A stretch of 64,000 bases of DNA from Morella rubra (Eukaryota > Streptophyta > Magnoliopsida > Fagales > Myricaceae). Location of the stretch: contig CM025854.1 in assembly GCA_003952965.2 (NCBI GenBank), forward strand, positions 20,878,111-20,942,110, given 5' to 3'. Every line of letters starts with the position of its first letter. Position 1 is the first letter of the stretch. Positions 49,001-62,577 of the stretch are shown here, piece by piece. The notes under the pieces are model-generated. The model was not told the origin of the DNA. It searched no databases and saw nothing but the letters and a program-made list of their open reading frames with translations. The position numbers were made by a program, and so were the translations under genes.

Positions 49001-52000
49001 GCTTGCCACCAACCACCAAATATTGTCCCCTAAAGCTTGGCAGTGACAATGAACCACCAGTATTTTCTTTTTCCTTTTTGTTTCCCTTCTCAAAACCAAC
49101 CAATTTTTTATTTGGTCCAATACAGGCGTATTCCAAACACCTAATCTTAGGAAACATGAATCTTAGGAAACATGATAAAATACTTGCATCAAATCCAGTC
49201 CAACCCTGTATAAACAGCATATCAAATGGGGTCAGTCATTCTTAACTAAACTCCCACGCATAAATTGTCATCAATAATGATCACTTGAACCATGCTAATG
49301 AGAAGTTCCTCAATTTTTCTTATTTACAATAGCCTGTCAATCATATAATATTCCTCCCAAAGGTCATTGGCTACTGATAATTAGACACCTAATCACTATG
49401 TTAGTTAGCTGAGCCAGTGTAAGAGGTGATTTCTACAGGGCCTGAATGATTGCTATTTATACCATAGTGGAAGCCATATCCAGAAGACAACATAGGCAAA
49501 TACAGGCCATCCAGATATACTGAAAAGTAGTGACATGAATAACAATTGCTGATTCAGACCCTTTCCACTTCCAAGATATATGGAAGCCTTAGAAGGCCCT
49601 TCTCTCTTGGGGAGTTGGTCAGCCCTCAAGTGTGAGTATGACTCAATTGTTTTCTTCAGACCCTCCTGCAGAAAGATTAAAAACTCTGATGTGACAAATA
49701 AACCAAGAACCTGAACTTTGATGATATGGGTGATTAGACCTTTCTTAATGGAATTGATAATTGCCCATCAAGCAACACTATCTAGCTCAGAGCCGTGTCA
49801 TGTACAAAGGATTCAGAACACAAAATTAAAACCGATCACAACAGATTAAACATGTCGGAAACACATCATAAGGGTCGTTTCATTTTATTTACGATCCAAA
49901 AAATCATCTAGAAGGTTAAGACCCGAACTATTAGAAAGGGCCACAAGCAATGAGGGAAGATTATTGATGTCAGTCTCAGAGAAACCATCGACCATGGGTC
50001 CTTAACTTGTGGGTTTGGCACAACATGATGTAAACTAAACGGATTTGATGAATCGTCATTCAGGTTTATGAAACACCAAACAATTAAGCAACTAGATTCA
50101 AAACAATCAACAAAGTAATACATGGGCTGGGGGGAGACCAAATGTTTCTTTACTCTTTTTAATTATTTCTTCTCTGTTCTCTTCTGTTTATTTTTTCTTT
50201 TTCTTTTTTCTCTTCTGAGCAACTCATTTATATCTCTCATGAAGCAGGAAAGAACCTGAAGGGATACGATTGGTGTGTAGCCAAGTAGATCCTTTGCTTT
50301 TGAACAATTAAAAGATCTGCTGCAAGATAAGAGTGCTATTCTTGAAGGTGTCAACTGTGGAACTTTCATCCCGTATGGGCCTAACAGCTTATAGGTCCAC
50401 TCCACCACATGTGCAATCGGCACCATAACAACTGCAGGAATCTTTATACTTGGCCTGCAAACTGCATAGGTTCAGACAAAAAAACCAGGGAAATCGACAA
50501 TCACATCATTATATTTCATTCCTAATTCATTTTACATTTCTTTTTTTTTTGGGTCTTTTTTTTGGGGGAGGGGTTGGGTGGGCAGCCGGGGCTGGAACCA
50601 GCATCCAGCCCATAACCTAAGTGCTCAGACCAGGTGAAGCAGGAGTAGGAAGAGTTATAGTTGGAGAAATCTAAGGAGCACTCAACTTAAAATGTCCTAG
50701 CATATCCACAAATGAAAAACATCATCCCTCCCACTGCTAAAGCTACTACTCTTGTGATAGTCTCAGGAAAAGAACTTGGCAGTATTAAAAGAACTTCGAA
50801 CACCCAGGGAACATGGTTTTGTTCATTCCATAAATTCCAAATGAGGCAGCATAATCAAGCATTCACGAGACTTGCCTGGGTATATATTTCTCTTAAAATA
50901 CAAGCTAAATCAAATAGAGAAACTTAGAAACTCAGTGGTAGTCTGATCAAAAAACACTGAAGCAAACCTTGAGATACAAAGGCAAATCACTTGGGCAATG
51001 CCCTTGTCATGCCTTTGTTCATGTACAATTATGAGGAGATTATTAAAGGGATTCAAATGGTGGAAGTGGGTGAAGCAAGGTTTTCTCAGGTATTACCAGA
51101 AGATCAAGTTTTTGATGATATGCGTATGTTCTCAAGAGTTCTACAAAGCAAAATGATATCCACCACACCAGCAAAAGATCCACTAGTGTCTCAAGTCCCA
51201 ACCCGAAACACCAAAATTCCAAGCGAGTGTCTCAACACCCCCATGTGGTCAAACACAATTCTTGGAAGCTGGGTTCCGGGATTTATTTGGTTTGTGGTGG
51301 GGTGTTTCTGTATCGACCAGACAGTAATGACTTCATGCGTCAAGATGTTGGATAGACTTAACTCTACTACATCTAATTTATAAGTGAAATTGATGGTTTC
51401 TCCTTTGGTGGATTGACAGCTTCAATAAATAAAAATGATAGAGGACGGGGACGGGGGATAGAGGGGTTTGAGGTTTTTTATGGTAGGTTTTCATTACACA
51501 AACGTAGTGGTAGAAATGGTGCTAGGGGGGAGAGAATGGGGAAACCTCAAGCAGTGAGAGTGATGTTGGTGTGAAGGTTGTGGTGATGCTGCTTGCAAAA
51601 CAGGTTATGGAGGTGGTATTTTGAACTTGGTGCAACCGGTTTCGGGGAAAAAAATCTAAAACTAAGAAATCATATGTTTTTTTTTTCAATTACTGACATG
51701 GAGTAGGTCATGAGTACCTTCCACATGCCAAGTGTGTCGAAGAAATGCTATAGCAACAAATTATATCATCTCCATTATGCTGCTTTGCAGAAGGACAAAA
51801 CCGCTCAAGATTCAACTATTGAGGCACAAATTGGAAGTTGTTTACACTCCAGGTACCAAAATTAGCACCATAGTTAGCAGTTAAACTGTTGACCATTTGC
51901 TACAACCTAGTTCAATTAGCGTGGTCCTTTAATCATAGGCATTGGTCAAACAGACCATGCCTAGAAAAAGTGAAGTTGCTTATAAGCAGGTGAGGCAGTT

Positions 52001-55000
52001 TTCGAAAACATAGCCGGATGTTATATGCTTTCTCCTATATGGTCCCTCATAGAAATAAAATTAACAAAGAGTTGAACCCTTGCTGGTGCTCAGTTTCTAG
52101 TGCAATAGCTACCAAAAAATTTGCATCATTCTTTTTTTTTTTTGATAACGTGGAAATCCCCCAAAGCCAGATCCGTTTGGCCCAACCCTGAAGTACAAAC
52201 CACGGCCCACTGGACCGACCCCACAACCCAGGGAGCAGATAAGTCAAGAACTCGCCCAGCAGCAGGAAAATCCATCCCACACCCTTGAGACTCGAACTTG
52301 GTTCATTGGCATTTTCTTCTGCCAATGAACCATTGGAACAAGCTATCGCAATTGATTTTTTTTTTTTGTCAGCTAGTAGTTATTAACAACACAAGAAGTA
52401 TGTTAAAAGAATGGCGTCAACTGCCAAGTCCCTTCTAAGTCCAACTTTATACATCAATGTCTACATGAAGAGAAAACAAACATAACCGCATATAAAATAT
52501 CACTCCATTGTAATAAATTTGGAAACCTAAAAGTGCCTCTGCACAGTTTTCACCTTCAATGGGGAAATAGTGGACTTCGAAGATGTATCATAACTAACAC
52601 AGGACTGGCTAAACAGATCCTAAATAAGAGGAGGATCAAAGAGAAGACCAAGACACTGACAACTGCAAACATCTGCACATACTAAAGAGTAAAAGAATAA
52701 GAAGCACCTTTCATAGCCAAGACCTTCCAGTATAAGCGACATAAACTCCCAAAATTTGATGGGTTCCATATTGGTAACAAAATATGCCTGCAAAAAATGA
52801 ATCTCCATTCAGCAAAGCAAGCCAGAACATGTTATGATATCCTAGCTTGATATGTCATTTATTTGTGTGTTCTTTTGTTTGTCTTTACTAGGAGACATGG
52901 CAACTGAACTTCAAAGCATGGATCTGCAATTTGTAAAGCAATGCTACAAAACCTTGCCCTGACTGTAAATTTGCTTTTCCAAATCTTGCCCATGTGACTG
53001 TTGGATTTGAAAGTGGGAGGAAGCTATAAAAGAAATCAACCTGCCCTGCAGCTTTTTCTGCAACCATCCCTTCTGATGCTAGAGCTCTCTCAGCACAAAT
53101 ATGGGCATGTGCGACATTTTCAACGTAAGTGAAGTCGTAAATGTTGTTGCCATCTCCAATAATGTACTGGTCATTCAAAAACAAAACAGAAATAAAAACC
53201 AACATTAGGTTTTATTGATAGCATTCTGCACCACCAAAAATGTTAAGAAAGTCCACATTTGTGTGGTTTGGGCGTGTGCAACAGAGGTCTTCACCACTCC
53301 GTAACAATCTGATCAATATCCCAAGTAGCCAAACGCCTTGATTGATAATTGACTAGACCCTATAAAACTCAAACTTCACATACTAGGACAGATTACTCAA
53401 GAAAAAGCATGACAGAGGTAACTTATAATGAGATGCACTGGGTTCACTAAGGCAATGACACACAGGTTGTAGTTAGGCGTCTGATTTTTACTCAACCCAT
53501 GATCATGACCTCTATGTCCACAATACACCAATTGAATAAAGAAGTCTGAGATTACATGACTAGGAAAACACTTAATTTTATGCAACTTCAGTTTTAATGG
53601 GGAAGTTGCCTAGCTGGATAAACTCCTAATGGAAAGGGGACTCACTTTTTTTTTTACTATTGATCTTAGACCTCACACCAGATTTCCTCCCTCATCTCCC
53701 AATCAAAAGAAATAAATATACTCCTGGAAGTAAGAGCTATTTCACTTTTGATGTTTGGAGGTTCCTCAAAAAAGATAGCAAAGGTTTCCTGCAACAGGAC
53801 GGTTTGATATAGGGTTTGTTATAGGAACTGGTGACATGAATAGGATAAGCATATGAACCAGACGAAGTATGGATACTGTAGTCATTCTAACATAAACACG
53901 AAAGGTTCATTGTCGGAGAACTTATCTATCGATGTAAAAGAGATAAACTATATGAAATCACCTAGCAGAGTCGCAGTACCCTCAGACAGGAAATGGCAAT
54001 TACACAACAATCAGGTCTCAAGCCAAGAAGAATGAAGAAAGGACTGGTTGCACAAAAACCATTAATTTAATTAGCCAAATTTTCCAGGAATAGGAGAAGT
54101 TGATAAATTTTGTCATGTTCAAGGTTGACAGCCCTAAGATCAAGAGGGAACTGGAGGAAAGAAAAGTTACAGTGAGAATTCACTAAAAGTAATTGATGTC
54201 TAATTTTGAGAAATTGAGATCGTCAAACAGATTGGAAGTGTGTTTGAAAGGCAGTTTCAAGTGGGCTAGATTAAACTATTTTTTTCCTTATTTTTTCATG
54301 TCCAACTTGGACTACGAAATAGGGGTAGCTCTTGTCTTACTTAAGCCCCATCCATGATGCGAACAGGATTCAATCTCATCTCTCTACTACCAAGAGAATT
54401 ACTCAACTAGACTAGATAAAATCCACCATTGCTTTAGTTGAGTATCCAACAAGTATACGAGCAATGAATTACTAATACATCAAAATTAAAAAGAAAAAAG
54501 TACTAGTAAAACATGCCACCACTGTTTTTGGTCCAATGGGCTAGGTCAATAGTAGGAGTAACAAACCCAGATACAGGATCCAAAAAACAAATCACATACA
54601 AATATAGCATGGAAGCACATATCATGGTATAAGAAAGCAAATATCTTAATTTCAACGAAGAATGGCAGATGTAGGAGAGCTGGACGCTGATGGTCTTTTT
54701 CACATGCGACCTAACTGAGTAAAATACTTAACCAACAGTCCGCAACAAAGGTTTTAGGAAGGAAAACTGCCGAGTGACCTTATGGTAATGAGTTCTCACA
54801 GACTTTGAAGTAAACATCCCAAAAAGGGATTCGAATTTCTTCCAGACCCCAAAAACCACTAGTTCGTATTCATACAGGAGGACTTAAAAAAAGAAGCATC
54901 AGAACCTTAACCAACAGGTAATCTGGTTGGGCCCGATAAAGTGGAACAGGAATCAAAATTTGATGGTCCCAAAGATTAATTTAACCATAAATCATAAAAA

Positions 55001-56573
55001 TCCGTGATTCTATTTACTGATGAAAAAATGCTGTTCCTGGGCAACCAAACTGATTGGTTGATCTTAGCCCAATAAGATGTAGATCAGGGAGGACAATAGA
55101 CAGAAATCTCAACATTAAAAAATAATTGCCAACTGGTGTCCAAAATGTACCATTTCCGACTCCTGGAAAGCAGGATGCATCTTGGGTTTCTATAATATGC
55201 ATATCTATGCCATCAAATTAAAAAAAAATATGCATATGTATTCCATTCCTATATCATGTTGAGGATGTGAATGACTGAAGCCAAGCTGAAATAGGGAATT
55301 TGTAAATCATATGCATAACTAGAAACCAGAAAAGGAGACAAATTCAAAATTAAGTGAAAGAATCATACTTGCCTTTGATTTCCCCGTCCTTGCAGCAGCA
55401 ACTAATGATGGAACCAACAACTTATCGCCAGGGCCAAAAATGCTACTAGGACGTATGCAGCATGTCAAAAGTCCATTAGTCCCATTCGATTTGATGACCA
55501 ATGCCTCTCCTTCAGTTTTAGTTGCTGAATATGAATCAATGTGCTGAAAACAGTGAAGGAATTAACTACACATTCTAAGCAGTATAGAGGACCTCAAAAA
55601 TGGAGTATACATGATATCAAATCTACATATTACTACCCGTACAGGATGGACACGACAAAAAAAAAAAAAAGATAGATAATGTTCGCCATCAAACCTGATG
55701 ACTTATAACGGACTTAAGCATGGTATACCACGCACCACAGAAAATGGAAAACAAAGAATTTGTAAGAAATGAACCGGTAATGATGGATAAAGGTGGAACA
55801 TCGTTGTTCCTCAATCACATCTTATGACTGGTATCAAGCAGCAATAACAACAAACATCACACTCACGCAATACCACGCTTGAGACTCAGTGAACTCAGTA
55901 CCTTAGCCGGGTACGGCAATGTTTCATCCCCGTTGAAAATCCCATGAACCCCGTCAAAGACCACACTAGGAGAGCTCGTATAAATCAATCTCTTGACTTT
56001 TAGCTCCATACAAGCATCAATGACATTTTTTGTCCCTGCAGACCATAGTTAACTTAAAACATAAAACAAACAAATCCAACCACGGAACAGAAGACTTCAA
56101 AACGTCCGAGAGCAAACAAAAAGCAATTAAGCTAAACACCCATCGTCCCCACAACACTGCACCTTCCACATTCACCGAATGATGTAGCTGATAATTGTTA
56201 ATCGACGAATTAGGCGCAGCCATGTGGAACACAGCCTCAGCTCCTTCGCATGCTGTTAAAAATATACATATATTTAGAAACGTTTACAAACTTTCAGCTA
56301 CGCATCTTATGAAATGGTTGAGGTACAAAAGTCGTTGTGACCTTTCACTACTTGGGCCTTGTTTCTAAGATCAGTAGGAACATATACCGCGCGGCCCGAG
56401 CGCAAGGCTTGGCCGAGGGGCCCGTCCTCCTCGCTTGGTTCAAGGTCAATGGTAGCGCCCAAGTCGGCAATGCGGACGGAGAACGTGTCGCGTGCGATGA
56501 GCATTTCAACCAAATGCCTAGCAGCAAAGCCCCTCCCTCCAGTCACCACGCACCATTTCTCCTCAATTGACAT
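46075..56573 (-). CDS. 3BETAHSD/D: 3beta-hydroxysteroid dehydrogenase/decarboxylase with reticulon domain
   Basis: Sterol C-4 demethylation enzyme: NAD-dependent oxidation and decarboxylation of 4-carboxysterols in the ER. Twelve exons in transcription order: 56342-56573, 56163-56252, 55902-56035, 55373-55543, 53041-53166, 52708-52787, 50256-50454, 49560-49665, 48279-48453, 47939-48095, 47053-47119, 46075-46220; 560 residues, all phases agree. The N-terminal Rossmann motif is [12 protein letters not shown]; the catalytic pair YSATK is Y157/K161. From about residue 380 ([11 protein letters not shown]) a reticulon domain with two long hydrophobic hairpins follows, as in Arabidopsis 3BETAHSD/D2 (At2g26260). 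The C-terminus is KKID, a KKXX ER-retrieval motif. Intron 4 uses a GC donor. The leader probably holds an intron with donor GAAAG|GTACCTCGG near 56718. Confidence 0.95.
50519..50650 (-). mobile_element. Possible SINE in HSD/D intron
   Basis: Minus strand: a box-B-like GGTTCCAGCC and an A-rich tail (CCCAAAAAAAAGACCCAAAAAAA). Box A is poor. Plausible but weak. Confidence 0.3.
52132..52350 (-). mobile_element. tRNA-derived SINE in HSD/D intron 6
   Basis: On the minus strand the unit begins near GTTCCAATGGTTCATTGGC. A box A TGGTTCATTGG (consensus TRGYNNANNGG) is followed by box B GTTCGAGTC (consensus GWTCRANNC), then a tRNA-unrelated body of about 140 bp and an A(14) tail, seen as T(14) near 52132 on the plus strand. 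Target duplications were not clear. It lies between exons 6 and 7. Confidence 0.6.
53167..55372 (-). other. GC-AG intron of 3BETAHSD/D (intron 4)
   Basis: Donor TCAAAG|GCAAGTATG matches the usual strong AG|GCAAGT form of GC donors. The acceptor is GACCAG|TACATTATTGG. Joining here restores [12 protein letters not shown] in frame. Confidence 0.8.
54285..54420 (-). mobile_element. Possible SINE relic in HSD/D intron 4
   Basis: Minus strand: TAGTCTAGTTG resembles box A, GATTGAATCC resembles box B about 40 nt later, and the unit ends in an A-rich stretch (GAAAAAATAAGGAAAAAAAT). No target duplication seen. Confidence 0.35.
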
Positions 56574-56839
56574 TCTCTCCCCACGCCCTGCAAAAAACTG
56601 ACAAAGGAAGTCAAATGGATACTGGCACTACATAATTTCTGGTTTCTGGGTTCGGGGGAAGAAAGGACTGCAGCAGAGGAAAGAGTTGGTGGAGTCAATG
56701 AGGGGAGGCCGAGGTACCTTTCTCGGTTTGTACTTCTGCTCTTTGGTCTCTCACTCTCTCTACTGCTGGAGTAACCGATGGGATCTGGGAGAGCTGGGTG
56801 ACAAATCAGGAAAACAACCACGAGAGAGAGAGAAAGAGA

Positions 56840-59815
56840 GCACGTTGCTTTCGATTTTCTTTTTTCTTTTTAATAAATACAACTTCCACAGCCATTGTGT
56901 TTTTAAGTGGTTAAAATTTTCAGTCTGAAAGTTAACTAAGGAATGAAGAGGGAGTGCAAAAGTGCAAAAATTTATAGAAGGTAGTGAAAAAATTTATAAA
57001 AAGTTAGTGAAAAATCAGAAAAAATAAATTTTTATAATAATGATAAAATTTTAAGAAGTAAAAATTTTTATTAGTGAAATTCTGAATTTTTTGTCAAAAA
57101 TTAATTCTTTTTAGTTCACTGTTAAATTTGTAGAAATAAAATTGTTATTTCAAGCCTTAAAAAATTATTTCCTATAACAAAAATAATATATGGAATATAA
57201 ATGTGTCTATAAAATAAATTTATCCCTTCTTTTATTTATAATAGTGTTTGGATGTAAAATTTTAATAAAATTTTGTGTGGATGTTAAAAAAGAGGTAATA
57301 TTGAAATTGGTGAATAAGATAAAAGTAAAAGTAAAAGTGTGTAAAATTGGTCACAAACGCCATGTTATTTATATTTAAGTCAGGTTTGGGCCTAAGTTAT
57401 AGCACTGGTTACCTTGGGCCTAATTTTCGCAGGCTAAGACATACCGTACAGGGCTACGGGCTTGGCCCAAGTGAACACATTCCATCGAGTTCCTATTTCC
57501 ATCATCCCATGTCTCTGTTCTTTTGGCATCTTTCTATTCTCGTATCCTCGAAGAGATTAATAGCTTGAAGGGTAAGATGACCCAATCCAAGCCTAATCCT
57601 TCCCTAAAGGGAGGAGGTGCTAATTGAGTCGAAGGCTCACTGGCTAGTCCCCTCTTTCCTTTGTTAAGATTAGGTTATTTTATAGTTAATCCTTGTACAT
57701 TTTTTAATTTATATCCTAGCAATCAATGATCCATTCTTGCTATTCTAAAGAAATCCCCTACTCTATAAAGTATTTCAATTAGTGTTATTTACGAGGGACG
57801 ACAAATTAAGTATGGTCTCTAATTGGTAACCATGCAAATAATGGCCAGAATCTCCCTAGAAGAAGCTAGAAGTTGGTTTCCTGAATTAGCAAAACTGTAA
57901 ATCATGGCCTACTAGAGGTGCTTTGCCATAGGTCTTTCACAAACTTAAGATGAATAGCTAGTAAAGCCTATGCTTATTGAAACAACTTGATCATCTTCAA
58001 GATTGACCAATTTACCATGACTTGAATCTTGAAACAAAGGACACCTACTTTAGAAATAATATGACCAAAGTATTCCTCCTCCTATCTTGCAGAGCTGCAT
58101 TTAGACCTATTCATTAAGTAACTGCTGCCACTACAATCATGCAAAAGCAAGTCTAAGATGATTTGGGTGTCATCGATAGAAACTTGACGTCGAGTCAACC
58201 AGATCTAACACCTTAGATGATAATCAAGTTAGAGCAATCAACTCGAACCCAACTCACTCAAAAGTTGGTTCATAGCCATGCATTAGGGAGAAAATTGAAT
58301 ATTTAACTGCACCAATAATTTGTTGGAGTAGCTCAATATGCAACGTGTATAATAAGCACATAGAATTTCATCAGTATGAGAAAACCATGTTAGTTACCAA
58401 AGATACCGTCTGCGTAGGAAACTTAGATACATGCAGAACCAATGAGAAGACTGAACTAGCATGCTTACCATTGCATTCATGCTAGCATATGAATAATAAG
58501 CACATCTATTAGTTACCATACCAGCATCCATTGAGGAGATGAGAAAGTATCATTTAACCACCAAAAAGAAAAAAAAGGAAGTTAGATAGGAACTTCTAGT
58601 AAAATAAAAACACATATCTATCACTAGCAATTAGGGTGTAAAAGATGGTTTGCACTTTGTTCATAAACCTGGACAGTATCCTCTAGTATTTTAACAAAAG
58701 GAGTTCTCGCTTTAAAAAGAGTATTCGCCTAAAAGCCATGCAAATTACTTTTGAAGGTACTCTAGATATGTGATTCAGAAGCCCATAATCCCCATCACTT
58801 TGACCTGCATTGGAGAAAGACAACTCTGAGAGTAATGGAAAAGAAAGAAAAAGTGCAATACCACAGTAGTCAAACCATTCATTTGTCCTCTAAAGAACCA
58901 ATAAGAATTGTTGATTTAGAAGCCCTATCCTGAAGCCTTATCAAGAAAATTAAATCATCATTAACAAGGCCGAAAAATGAATAACATATTTTTACCCTCA
59001 TATTTTAACTGTCGGAAAGATAAAGGTCAAATTCGCCATCATGTGGCTACATTATCACAATGTAAAACATTTAGAAAGCAAATATTGAAACTAACCAATC
59101 ACACAGCTTCAACCCTAACTATAGATGCAATTACAATATCTTAGACTCAAACCAAAATTAAGATACTACAAACAAATTTGTTAAAACGTAAAACTGTAAG
59201 CCACAAATTTCAGTATTTTATAAGGAAAACTATTGGAAAAGATGTTGCCAAGAGTTCCAAAAACTAGTGCATAGCAATGATCTCAAAAATCAAACTAGCA
59301 CAACCTACAAGAACACACTATCATGGTTTCATAGTAGAACAACCTATGTATAAAACAAACGTTTATATATCATGATAAATATTGACAATCCATTCAGATC
59401 CAAGATTATTATTTCATAGCATAATGGAGCATTAAGGTTCGCATATTTCGTGCCCAAAGGATATGTGCCAGTAGCCCAGAGTCAACTAAATGCAAACATT
59501 AAAATATCCCCACCCTAAATGCAGTCCTTTCTGGGATTTTTAAAACAAATATCTGATCTAATGCACACAGAAAAAATCTCTTATCCCTCAATTATGCATA
59601 GCATAGTATGCATATAGGTATGTTCTCGAGTTGTATATTCTTATCCGCCAACAGTTGTGTATTTGTGCGTCATAAACCTACTAGGACCCCTTGTAGCGCC
59701 AAATGGTTGGTGAAACAAATTGTAAAGCCAGCAGAAAAGCTCCTCGAGTTGTTACTAACAGACATCTATAGAGAGAAACATATAAACCAGCAATCTTTGG
59801 CGATTGTACTGCTAT
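56840..59815. other. Spacer upstream of HSD/D gene
   Basis: AT-rich intergenic DNA, first part (56930-57360) especially so. No coding exon or RNA gene recognised; no repeat structure I can delimit. Confidence 0.5.
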
Positions 59816-59819
59816 TGTG

Positions 59820-61235
59820 ATCCCTCTGAACATGGTCTGAGAGAGCAAAAACAACCCAAGAGGAGGGGGTGAATTAGGTTTTATAAAAAACTTTTAACAT
59901 TTTTCTTATAAAACCGAATTTGCAGAGATCCCCTTTTCTTTTTCTAAAGAGCAAGAGAGTAGATCTAAACAATCAAGACTATAATGAAGAATAAAAGGAA
60001 TAGTTAAAGAAGCACAATAAATAGATATCAACAATAAATAGAGATAAGGGTAGAGAGATGACACTGTGACTTTTAGGTGGTTCGGCCAACACTTGCCTAC
60101 GTCCACCCCCAAGGCTATTGACTTCCTTGGGCTTTCTTCACTATCTTCAAATAGGAAGTACACCTTAGCTTCTCGGGTGCTAAGGAACCTTTACAAAGTG
60201 TTTTTGAGCTTACACTTTAACTCACTCTCACAAATCCCCACAACCTAGAGGATTTCTTCTACCCAACAAGTAGGACAAGTGTTTTTCCAAACACTCACGT
60301 GTTTTTCAAGAATGGGTACAAAGGAATCTTAGTAAAAGCTCTTTAAGCTGAATAAACAAGTATGAAGTACTGAGGTGTGCAAAGAGACAAGATTCACAAA
60401 GAAAGCAATAGTATTTGCAGGTGGGAGTACGAGCTTTCTTGGTTGGTGGAGCTTTTTTCTTCCTCAAAGCTTTTTCTCTCTCTAGAAATTAGGGCAAGAG
60501 TTAATAGCGCACACTCCACCGTTTCTCTCTCCATCTTCTTCTATTTAAAGCTCTAGGGCACCAAGGGTCTTCTTGTAAAGTTTGAGTGCCGTTGGAGGTC
60601 ATTTAAGACCATTTGGATACTTTTTGGATGAGTTGACGTTGCTCCAGGATTTCTGCAAAATCGTGCAATGTGTCGACACATTGATGGTATGTGCTGACAC
60701 ATTAAAATTTGGCCTGAAAACAACCTCTCGGGTGTTAGTTCAATGTGTCGACACTATGGTCAATGTGTCGACACTTCCAACACTTAGTCAAAAAAATATT
60801 TCGAATGACCTAAAAAACAAACTCTCGGGTAGTAGTTCAATGTGTCGACACTATGGTCCAATGTGTCGACACTTCCAACACTTAGAAGAAATTTAGAATG
60901 ATTCTGAAAAACAACTCTCGGGTAGTAGTTCAATGTGTCGACACTTATGGTCAATGTGTCGACACTTCCAACACTTAGACAAAAAAATTGTTCTTTAACA
61001 ACAACTACCCCAATTCAATAAATCTCAAAAATACTTACAATATAAAAGATGATCAATTAGCAAGTGTAATGATGATCAAGTATGCTTGGAGAGATTTTAA
61101 AATAAGGAAACCTTGATACTCTAAAAATATAATTTTCTTGAAAAGAAATTTCAATGTAAAATCTAATAGTCTTGAATAAGTATGAAAACTTTGTTATCAT
61201 CAAAACCAAAATAGATTGTTTGTAAGAACAACCTT
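59820..61235. mobile_element. Repetitive element, retrotransposon-like, undetermined class
   Basis: Contains phrases that I recognise as high-copy in plant genomes: AACCCAAGAGGAGGGGGTGAAT (shortened motif AAGAGGAGGGGGTGAATTAG near 59857), GGTGGTTCGGCCAACACTTG with CCTACGTCCACC near 60080, and TTTGTTATCATCAAAACC near 61190, the last commonly seen near ends of Copia-type LTR elements. No protein-coding capacity. Ends, target duplication and class are not established. The internal palindrome array is listed separately. Confidence 0.5.
60660..60982. repeat. Tandem repeats with GTGTCGACAC palindromes
   Basis: Three imperfect units of about 90 bp (start near 60720, 60815, 60910), each reading CTCTCGGGT.GTAGTTCAAT, then two copies of AATGTGTCGACAC separated by about 8-10 bp, then TTCCAACACTTAG. 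Upstream, 60664-60681 is a perfect 18-bp palindrome CAATGTGTCGACACATTG, followed by a degenerate GTGCTGACAC. In total seven perfect GTGTCGACAC palindromes occur in about 300 bp. Confidence 0.9.
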
Positions 61236-61239
61236 GGGC

Positions 61240-62570
61240 TAACATAGTCCCTCCTTGTCCTCTGGTAAGGGTAGAGACAAAATTTCATGAAGTTTGTTGG
61301 TTAATTTTACCGTTTGCATAATTTTACGAAGTTAGTATATGAATTACCGTTTGTTAGAAATAAAATAAAGAAGAAGAAGCCCAACTCCAATTTCTACTTG
61401 GTAAATGTTAAGTGGAGAAGACCATTCTAGACCACCAAGATTTACAGTCTCATTACAGATTTCAACGAGCTCTTTAATCATGTCACTTCAACAATCACCT
61501 ATATGGACAAATAGCATAACAATTCACGTTCTAGTTGTGTAGTTATACTACAGTGAAAGCCTTTGCTCTATCAGTAGATCAGTGTTCGTGATTGTTACAA
61601 AATTTAAATATTCATGCAGACAAAAGTCATTAAGATGTTAGGATCTTTTTACTTATTACAAAAACAAAAAAAATACAGTCCTTTTGTCTTTCATTTTCTC
61701 TATGTACAAGAAGTACGATCTACCGTCCACTGTGAAAGCAAATGAAACCAAGAGAAGATTAATACCATGGCTTGAAGATACACATAATTCTGCCAAAGAA
61801 AGCAAATGAAACCAAGAGAGGACAAATAGAATGGCTTAAAGACACATAATTTCTGCCCAAACAACAAAAACTTTGGAAATTCCAGTTTATGATTGAGGAA
61901 AGAAACCAAATAAAGTGAATTGCAGTTGAAGCTTAGAATAGAAGCCTATCAATATCTTAAGTTCAATTACCTATCTAACCAAGACCTTGACCAAATGATT
62001 ATGCGGTCAATGTTTTTACTTATTGTATATTATCAGTGCAAATCAAAGATAGTACAAGATATAGACAAAATGAATTTACAATAACCAAGAAGTATCACAT
62101 GTAGTTTTGGGCATTTTCTACATACTGAGGTTGTACTCACAGAAAACAAATCTTTTTAGAGGCAACTTTACTTAATCGCACAAAAGATTTATCCAGAGAA
62201 CAATCCAACTAACTCCAAATCCCAATAATTTGCAAGGGATCAGACAAATGAATGCCCTTCACTGCCAAGTATGTATAGTTTGAAATTAAGAAATTCGCAA
62301 AAATGGTTGCAAGTGTAGTACAGGGGCTGTATACGAGAGAATGCACCCAGGAACAGAAAAAATAAAAATAAAAAAATAAAAAACACTTTGAGCTCAAGAA
62401 TTGTTTTATGCTGATTTCAAAAACAGATGCATTTCTTTCATAAGTAGTTTGCATTAGGACCATATGTCCTAAAAAATTTAGTGCCAACATAGATTTTTGT
62501 ACCACACCAAGTGTTACAAATATTCTCTGACAAGAGGAGCATAGCAAATTCAGGGTTTGCAGTCGAATTA
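61240..62570. other. Spacer and probable 3' region of F-box gene
   Basis: AT-rich; a partial direct repeat (GAAAGCAAATGAAACCAAGAGA) occurs at 61734 and 61797. The part next to 62577 is probably 3' untranslated sequence of the F-box gene. No other gene seen. Confidence 0.5.
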
Positions 62571-62577
62571 GATTGTT

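Noticed and set aside
54760..54895. Possible plus-strand SINE with box-B-like GGGATTCGAAT
   Set aside because: Box A is weak and the A-rich tail is short; not enough to call.
62209..62547. 112-codon minus-strand open frame next to the F-box gene
   Set aside because: Downstream of the F-box stop, AT-rich, no domain; probably 3' untranslated sequence.
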